Origin: an uncultured Alphaproteobacteria bacterium | GTDB lineage: Bacteria; Pseudomonadota; Alphaproteobacteria; Rhizobiales; TMED25 | Length of the DNA stretch: 36,360 nt | Direction: 5' to 3' | Assembly: GCA_938074435.1 (NCBI GenBank) | Contig: CALJEH010000043.1 | Location: 1 to 36,360, forward strand | Shown here: piece by piece, positions 30,678 to 36,360 of the stretch | Layout: each line of letters starts with the position of its first letter | How positions within the stretch are numbered: the stretch's first letter is position 1 | Notes under the pieces: model-generated | The model's database searches: none | What the model saw: only the letters and a program-made list of their open reading frames with translations | What the model was told of the DNA's origin: nothing | Translations under genes and position numbers: made by a program

Positions 30678-31877
30678 TCATTCAAAATATTCTGATATCA
30701 AATTAGATAACTTATTTGCAACATCTATCTTTGACATCTTCTTCCAATTCTCTGTATTTGATTTATTGAAGAAGACTATAGTATTATCGTCACCATTAAA
30801 AACCTTGTTTTTCTGACATACATTATTAGCAAGCAGCCAATCCATGTTTACTGTTTCTAACTTCTTTTTAGCATTCTCAATCAAATTTTCTGTTTCTGCA
30901 GCAAATCCAATTGCAAGTTTTGGCTTTGTATTTGGATTGTTTACAATAGTTTTTATAATATTTGTGTTTTCAGTTAATTCTAAACTTGAAACATTTCTAT
31001 CCTTCTTTATCTTTTGATTGGAATAATTCTTTACTTTCCAATCTGCAACTGCAGCTGCAAATATCCCAATATCAGCAGGTGATACACTCTGGACAGCATC
31101 GAGCATTTCCTTAGCTGTATTGATTTTGATGCACTTAACACCGTCTGGAATTGGTTCATTTGAGGGGCCACTTATCAATGTTGTTTTTGCACCAAATTGT
31201 GTCAATGAAGCAGCTATAGCATAGCCTTGCTTGCCCGAAGAATTATTTGTAATATACCTCACTGGATCTATTGGTTCAATTGTTGGCCCTGCTGTAACAA
31301 ATGCAGTCTTGTTTTTAAGTTTTGTTCTGTTTTGAAAAAACTCGAAAATGTATTCGAGTATATCTGAAGGTTCCTCCATTCTACCCATACCATTTTCACC
31401 ACATGCAGTTTCTCCGTAAGAGGGTCCAAAGACATAAATACCATTCTCTCTAATTTTTTTTATATTATTTTTTGTAATTGCATTTTGATACATCTGAGGG
31501 TTCATGGCTGGAACAATAATTATTGGTTTGTTCGATGCCAATAATGTTGTAGAAGCAAGATCGTCTGCTATTCCATTAGCCATTTTAGCAATAATATTAG
31601 CTGTGGCAGGTGCTACAAGAAGTAAATCCATGTTTCGTGATAGGTTTATGTGCCCCATATGTAGTTCACTATGGTAATCAAATAAATTTGTATGAACTTC
31701 ACTTTGAGCTAACTGAGAAACTGTAAGTTCTGTAACAAATTCCTTGGCAGATTGTGTTAGTATTACATGCACATTAGATCCTGACTTTTTTAATGATCTA
31801 ATAAGTTCAAGACTCTTATATGCAGCAATCCCACCACTTATAACTAGTAGTATATTTTTATCTTTGAGGTTTAACAT
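30678..31877 (-). CDS. coaBC: Bifunctional phosphopantothenoylcysteine decarboxylase/phosphopantothenate-cysteine ligase
   Basis: 'ILLVISGGIAAYKSLELIRSLKKSG', 'VPAMNPQMYQN', 'VTAGPTIEPIDPVRYITNNSSGKQGYAIA'. Confidence 0.97.
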   Translation of the reverse strand: MLNLKDKNILLVISGGIAAYKSLELIRSLKKSGSNVHVILTQSAKEFVTELTVSQLAQSEVHTNLFDYHSELHMGHINLSRNMDLLLVAPATANIIAKMANGIADDLASTTLLASNKPIIIVPAMNPQMYQNAITKNNIKKIRENGIYVFGPSYGETACGENGMGRMEEPSDILEYIFEFFQNRTKLKNKTAFVTAGPTIEPIDPVRYITNNSSGKQGYAIAASLTQFGAKTTLISGPSNEPIPDGVKCIKINTAKEMLDAVQSVSPADIGIFAAAVADWKVKNYSNQKIKKDRNVSSLELTENTNIIKTIVNNPNTKPKLAIGFAAETENLIENAKKKLETVNMDWLLANNVCQKNKVFNGDDNTIVFFNKSNTENWKKMSKIDVANKLSNLISEYFE

Positions 31878-31880
31878 CTA

Positions 31881-33389
31881 TTAATCCAATAAAATTATGA
31901 TTGAGCTTAACAAAATAAAGAGTGTTATAATCCAAAAAAATGATTTCATAAAGAAATTTTGTTTCTCTCTATATTGATATTTTGCATCCATTATTTTGTA
32001 AAAATTCTCATTAGCAATTCTTGCGGTATGAACTAATTCCGGGAGATCATTTATTGCTGAACCAAATTTTGAAATATCGTCGATGGTTTTTTTAATTTTT
32101 TTCTCAGGAGAAATTTTTTCTTCCATCCATTTTGAAACAACCGGTTTAGCAATATCCCACATATTTAAGTCAGGATCTAAATCTCTTGCAACTCCTTCAG
32201 TAACAACCATTGTTTTTTGTAATAACAACAATTCTGGCCTTGTTTCCATTTTAAATTGATCTGTGACCTCAAAAAGTTGAGTTAAAACATTTGCCATAGA
32301 TATATCATTGGCTTTTTTACCTGTTAACGGTTCCCCAATTGCCCTGAGTGCTTGACTGAACTCATCAAGCCTTTGATCTTTTGGAACATAGCCTGCTTCG
32401 AAGTGAATTTCTGCTGCCCTTTTGTAATTCTTTGTTATTAATCCCCATAATATTTCAGCTAGAAAATTCTGTTCTTTTTCTCCTAGCCTCCCCATAATTC
32501 CAAAGTCAAGAATAACTAGTTTACCATCTTTATTAACTAACAAATTACCTTGATGCATGTCAGCATGAAAAAATCCGTTCCTTAAGGCTTGCGTTAAAAA
32601 TGATTGTATGACAATTCGTGCGAGTTCTTTTAGATTGAAACCGTTTTTAATCAATAGATCTCTATCCTTTATTGAAATTCCATCTATCCATTCTATTGTA
32701 AGTATTTTTTTTGTGGTTTTCTCCCAAAATATTCTTGGTACAACATACTCATCATCAGCTTGCATATTATTACTAATTTCTGATATTGCAGCTGCTTCTA
32801 ATCTTAAATCCATCTCCATCTGAACTGATCTTTGCATCGTCATAATTGAGTCTTTAAATTTTAATCTTTTCAATTCAGGATTAATCTTTTCAAAAAGATC
32901 TGCTAAAAAATAAAAATATTCAAAATCCTTTTTAAATTTTCTATCAACGCTTGGTCTTAGAATTTTTATAGCAACTTTTTGTTCCTTATTAATAAGACCT
33001 TTATGAACTTGTGCAATCGATGCAGCTGCAATTGCATCATCGAAGAAATCATATACATCTTCAACTTTGGTGTTAAATTCATTCTCAATAATACCAATTG
33101 AGATATCCTTATTAAAAGTAGGAAGATTATCTTGCAAAAATGAGAGCTCATTTGCTTGTTCTCTCCCAATAATATCAGGGCGAGTAGCAAGAAATTGCCC
33201 TAATTTTATATATGAGGGTCCAAGACTTTCTAAAACGTTCGAAAATGTTTTATTTTTTTTTCTTTTACCTTGGAATATTCTTATAAGAATTGAATTTTTT
33301 TCCTTAGGAACAAATTTTTCTGGTAACTCACAATTATAAAATAATATCCCAAGTTTGATGGTTTGATATATATTTGAAAAATATTTCAT
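31881..33389 (-). CDS. ubiB: ABC1/UbiB atypical kinase family, ubiquinone biosynthesis protein
   Basis: 'LGPSYIKLGQFLATRPDIIG', 'AAASIAQVHKG', 'FFHADMHQGNLLVNKDGKLVILDFGIMGRLG', C-terminal TM. Confidence 0.95.
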   Translation of the reverse strand: MKYFSNIYQTIKLGILFYNCELPEKFVPKEKNSILIRIFQGKRKKNKTFSNVLESLGPSYIKLGQFLATRPDIIGREQANELSFLQDNLPTFNKDISIGIIENEFNTKVEDVYDFFDDAIAAASIAQVHKGLINKEQKVAIKILRPSVDRKFKKDFEYFYFLADLFEKINPELKRLKFKDSIMTMQRSVQMEMDLRLEAAAISEISNNMQADDEYVVPRIFWEKTTKKILTIEWIDGISIKDRDLLIKNGFNLKELARIVIQSFLTQALRNGFFHADMHQGNLLVNKDGKLVILDFGIMGRLGEKEQNFLAEILWGLITKNYKRAAEIHFEAGYVPKDQRLDEFSQALRAIGEPLTGKKANDISMANVLTQLFEVTDQFKMETRPELLLLQKTMVVTEGVARDLDPDLNMWDIAKPVVSKWMEEKISPEKKIKKTIDDISKFGSAINDLPELVHTARIANENFYKIMDAKYQYREKQNFFMKSFFWIITLFILLSSIIILLD

Positions 33390-33399
33390 TTACGTATCT

Positions 33400-34161
33400 T
33401 TATATTTTCCAACCAGAATGTATGGCAGCTATTCCTCCAGACAAATTTATAAATTTTGGTCTAGTAAATCCTGCTTGACTTATAATATCAATGAATTCTT
33501 CCTGCCGAGGAAATCTATTTATGCTTTCTACCAGATATTGATATGAGTCTCTGTCATTTGCTACAATATAACCAATTTCTGGTATTATATTCTTTGAATA
33601 AAATTCATAAAGATTATTCATCATAGGAAATTCTACTTTTGAAAATTCAAGACAAAAAAATTTTCCTCCATGTTTTAATACCCTTAATATCTCAGATAAA
33701 GCATTTTCAATTGAAGCAACATTTCTTATCCCAAATGCGATACTGACTGTATCTATAGAATTATCTTCTAAAGGTATTTTTTCTGCGTCAGAGACTACAA
33801 ACTGAATACTATCCTTGTGTTTGGCATATTCTCTCCTTTTCATAGCTTGATTTAACATACTTTCATTAATGTCCATCATATATATGGATGTATTCTCATT
33901 TTTTTTTTTCAATATTTTATAGCCAATATCCCCTGTGCCAGACGCTAAATCTAGGTGAGAAAAACTGCGTGTACTACTTCTAAGTCCTAAGATAGAATTT
34001 ACTAGTATGTCTTTCCATATTCTGTGTGTTCCGATTGATAAAACATCGTTCATAATATCGTACTTTTCTGCAACTGAATTAAAAACACCCTTTACATTGT
34101 TGATTTTTTTTTCCTTAGTAACCTCTAAATTACCAAAAAAGTATTTATTATTATTTGACAT
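33400..34161 (-). CDS. ubiE: Ubiquinone/menaquinone biosynthesis C-methyltransferase UbiE
   Basis: 'VFNSVAEKYDIMNDVLSIGTHRIWKD', 'HLDLASGTGDIGYKIL', 'GIRNVASIENALSEILRVLKHGGKFFCLEFS'. Confidence 0.96.
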   Translation of the reverse strand: MSNNNKYFFGNLEVTKEKKINNVKGVFNSVAEKYDIMNDVLSIGTHRIWKDILVNSILGLRSSTRSFSHLDLASGTGDIGYKILKKKNENTSIYMMDINESMLNQAMKRREYAKHKDSIQFVVSDAEKIPLEDNSIDTVSIAFGIRNVASIENALSEILRVLKHGGKFFCLEFSKVEFPMMNNLYEFYSKNIIPEIGYIVANDRDSYQYLVESINRFPRQEEFIDIISQAGFTRPKFINLSGGIAAIHSGWKI

Positions 34162-34211
34162 TACTTGTTTTTCAATTTTTTCTATATTAGTTTCTATGTT
34201 TATATTTAAAA

Positions 34212-35060
34212 ATGCCTGAATTACCTGAAGTTGAAATTATCAAGAATAACTTATCCGAATATATGATCGGTAATGAGTTTATTTCAATTGAAATAAATAC
34301 AAGCAAACTAAGATATAAAATACCACATAATTTTGATGAAACTATTAAAAATTCAAAAGTAATTAAAATTGAACGCATTGCAAAGTATATTATCATTTAT
34401 CTGAATAATGATTTTAAGATATTAGTTCACCTTGGTATGACGGGAAACTTTCTTATTTCCACACAAAAAATACACTCTTTAGGGAATGGATCAGATAAAC
34501 ACATCCATCTACAATTTTTAATGAAAAATGATGTCATAATAAACTATCATGACATCAGAAAATTTGGTTTCTTTAAAATAATATATCCTGATAACTTAGT
34601 TTTAGATAATCTAAAGAAGAATGTTGGTATTGATGCAATAAGTAGTAAATTTAATACGAAATATCTAATAAATAAATTAAAAAATAGAACAGGAAATATA
34701 AAAACCTCTCTGCTAAATCAAAGTATTGTTGGAGGGATTGGAAATATTTATGCTTCAGAAGCACTATTCAGAGCAAGAATATCTCCACTCACAATTTCAA
34801 AAAACTTAGCTAATGATAAAAAGAAAATCACAAAGCTAATTTCAGCAATCAAATATATTTTAACTGATGCAATTAATGTTGGTGGCTCTACTATTAAAAA
34901 TCATAAAAATATAAAAGGAGAAAGTGGCTATTTTCAATACAAATTTAATGTATATAATAAGGAACAAATGAAATGTAAGAGATTGGGATGTAATTCTCTA
35001 ATTTTAAAGATCAATCAGTCTGGGAGATCCACCTTCTATTGTAAATCCTGCCAAAAATGA
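34212..35060 (+). CDS. mutM: Formamidopyrimidine-DNA glycosylase
   Basis: 'MPELPEVEIIKNNL' catalytic N-terminus, 'LNQSIVGGIGNIYASEALF', C-terminal zinc-finger Cys pattern 'CKRLGCNS...FYCKSCQK'. Confidence 0.96.
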   Translation: MPELPEVEIIKNNLSEYMIGNEFISIEINTSKLRYKIPHNFDETIKNSKVIKIERIAKYIIIYLNNDFKILVHLGMTGNFLISTQKIHSLGNGSDKHIHLQFLMKNDVIINYHDIRKFGFFKIIYPDNLVLDNLKKNVGIDAISSKFNTKYLINKLKNRTGNIKTSLLNQSIVGGIGNIYASEALFRARISPLTISKNLANDKKKITKLISAIKYILTDAINVGGSTIKNHKNIKGESGYFQYKFNVYNKEQMKCKRLGCNSLILKINQSGRSTFYCKSCQK

Positions 35061-35066
35061 AAAATA

Positions 35067-35822
35067 ATGAATATCAAAAATATAATAGTAAGCGAAATTA
35101 ATACTAATATACAGTTAATCCAGCTTAATAGATCAAAACAATACAACGCATTGAATAAAGAATTATCAGATGAGTTGGTCTTTGTTTTAGAGCAAGCAGA
35201 TAAAAATCCTAAAATAAAATGTATAATATTAACTGGGAAAGAAAATTTCTCTACTGGTGCTGATATTAATGAATTAGCAACCAATCCAAAATATACAGAA
35301 GTTTGGGAAAAAATTGATAAAATAAAAAAACCTATATTAGCGGCGGTGCATGGGATTGCATTTGGAGGTGGTTGTGAGCTATTAATGATGTGTGATATCA
35401 TAATTTCCAGCGAAGATGCAAAATTTTCTCAACCAGAAATCAATTTAGGTATCATATGTGGAGGCGGAGCAACACAGAGATTGCCTCGAATTATTGGAAG
35501 AAATAATGCAATGGAAATTTGCCTAACTGGAAGAATTTTCTCAGCTCAAGAGGCAAAAGAACTTGGTCTTGTAAATAGAATTACTCATAAAGATAATTTA
35601 ATGGAGTTTACCAAAAATATTGCACGAGAAATTACACAAAAACCGCTGGACTCGATTATTGCAACGAAAAAATTAATTAAAATGAGCTATCTGGTCAGTA
35701 TTGGTGATGGACTGAGTTATGAAAAGAAACTTTTTTACGATTTAGTTAACTCGGAAGATGGTAAAGAAGGTTTAAGTGCATTCGTAGAGAAAAGGAAACC
35801 TAATTTTAAAATTATTAAATAA
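35067..35822 (+). CDS. Enoyl-CoA hydratase/isomerase family protein
   Basis: Crotonase motifs 'NFSTGADINELA', 'KPILAAVHGIAFGGGCELLMMCDIIISSEDAKFSQPEINLGI'. Confidence 0.93.
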   Translation: MNIKNIIVSEINTNIQLIQLNRSKQYNALNKELSDELVFVLEQADKNPKIKCIILTGKENFSTGADINELATNPKYTEVWEKIDKIKKPILAAVHGIAFGGGCELLMMCDIIISSEDAKFSQPEINLGIICGGGATQRLPRIIGRNNAMEICLTGRIFSAQEAKELGLVNRITHKDNLMEFTKNIAREITQKPLDSIIATKKLIKMSYLVSIGDGLSYEKKLFYDLVNSEDGKEGLSAFVEKRKPNFKIIK

Positions 35823-35827
35823 TTGAG

Positions 35828-35856
35828 TTGACTGAGCACCATTGTATCTCTATATA
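35828..35856 (+). promoter_or_regulatory. Candidate sigma70-type promoter for rpsT
   Basis: TTGACT (35828-35833), 17-nt spacer, TATATA (35851-35856), about 30 nt upstream of the rpsT ATG. Confidence 0.6.
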
Positions 35857-35885
35857 TTCATTATTATTGAATAGGAAAATAATAA

Positions 35886-36146
35886 ATGGCAAATACAAAA
35901 TCTGCAAAAAAAATGGTACGTAAAATCGAACGTCGTACTCTAATAAATAGAATGCGTAGAAGTACGGTTAGAACGTCTGTTAAGAAAGCGGAGGCATTAA
36001 TTGAATCGGGTGACAAAGATAATGCAAGGGTTGCATTAGTTGCCGCAGAAAGACAATTAATGAGAGGTGCTCAAAAGGGTGCCTTTAACAAAAAGATGGC
36101 ATCTCGTAAAATCTCCCGTCTTAACAAAAAACTTGTAAACGCATAA
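35886..36146 (+). CDS. rpsT: 30S ribosomal protein S20
   Basis: '[43 protein letters not shown]'; SD 'agga' upstream. Confidence 0.97.
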   Translation: MANTKSAKKMVRKIERRTLINRMRRSTVRTSVKKAEALIESGDKDNARVALVAAERQLMRGAQKGAFNKKMASRKISRLNKKLVNA

Positions 36147-36217
36147 TTCAATCAAATATAGACATTTGTAGCCTTTAAAATTAACGGTTGAGAGTAGTCT
36201 CATCCTTAACTTTAATA

Positions 36218-36289
36218 CACTGAAACTATAAATATTACAGTTTTGTTACATATTAATTTTTTTTATAAAAAAAATGTATAAATTCAGTG
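36218..36289. repeat. Nested AT-rich inverted repeats downstream of rpsT
   Basis: CACTGAA (36218-36224) / TTCAGTG (36283-36289) enclosing TACAT (36247-36251) / ATGTA (36274-36278) and the perfect 20-bp palindrome ATTTTTTTTATAAAAAAAAT (36256-36275). Confidence 0.7.
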
Positions 36290-36360
36290 GGTTATATAAA
36301 ACTTGTTAAAAACAACTTATCTCCACTAATAATTGAACTAATTTTATTTACAAAAAGTTA

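Noticed and set aside
35855-35873. TATTCA...TGAATA hairpin next to the rpsT Shine-Dalgarno as an S20 translational control element
   Set aside because: The left arm overlaps the predicted -10 box, so it would lie upstream of the expected TSS and be absent from the mRNA, unless the promoter is elsewhere.
36175-36215. Several TTAA tetramers as CtrA binding sites (TTAA-N7-TTAA)
   Set aside because: The spacings seen are not 7 nt; TTAA is frequent by chance at this base composition.
36317-36326. TTATCTCCAC as a DnaA box
   Set aside because: Does not match TTATNCACA without an indel; a single loose match in AT-rich DNA is not evidence.
1-36360. Defence island, CRISPR array, prophage, transposon or novel multi-gene system
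   Set aside because: All sizeable ORFs resolve to core housekeeping families. No repeat-spacer arrays, integrases, transposases or toxin-antitoxin pairs were recognised, and there is no intergenic space for an undetected cassette.

Overview
AT-rich, very gene-dense bacterial chromosome segment. It holds 34 recognisable housekeeping CDSs plus one poorly characterised SH3-domain membrane protein. Gene content and order match the alphaproteobacterial origin-proximal neighbourhood: mutS-glnD-murJ-trpS-usp-nfu-tsaB-rimI-fur-plsC-miaB-phoH-ybeY-lnt-metK-trmB-rimP-nusA-infB-rbfA-truB-rpsO-pnp, then fabI-fabB-fabA (-), irr (+), SH3-moeB-dut-coaBC-ubiB-ubiE (-), mutM-echA-rpsT (+). The window starts inside mutS, which has no in-frame stop before base 1, and ends in a structured AT-rich non-coding stretch after rpsT, where dnaA would be expected. 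I see no rRNA, tRNA, CRISPR array, transposon, prophage or defence island. I found no convincing undescribed system. The second-look items are small non-coding signals: a terminator/attenuator-like element before rimP-nusA, mirror-symmetric promoters between fabA and irr, and nested palindromes after rpsT. There are also apparent streamlining losses (ylxR, corC and an XRE-type gene missing from conserved slots). Product calls come from motif and synteny recognition by eye, with no database searches.
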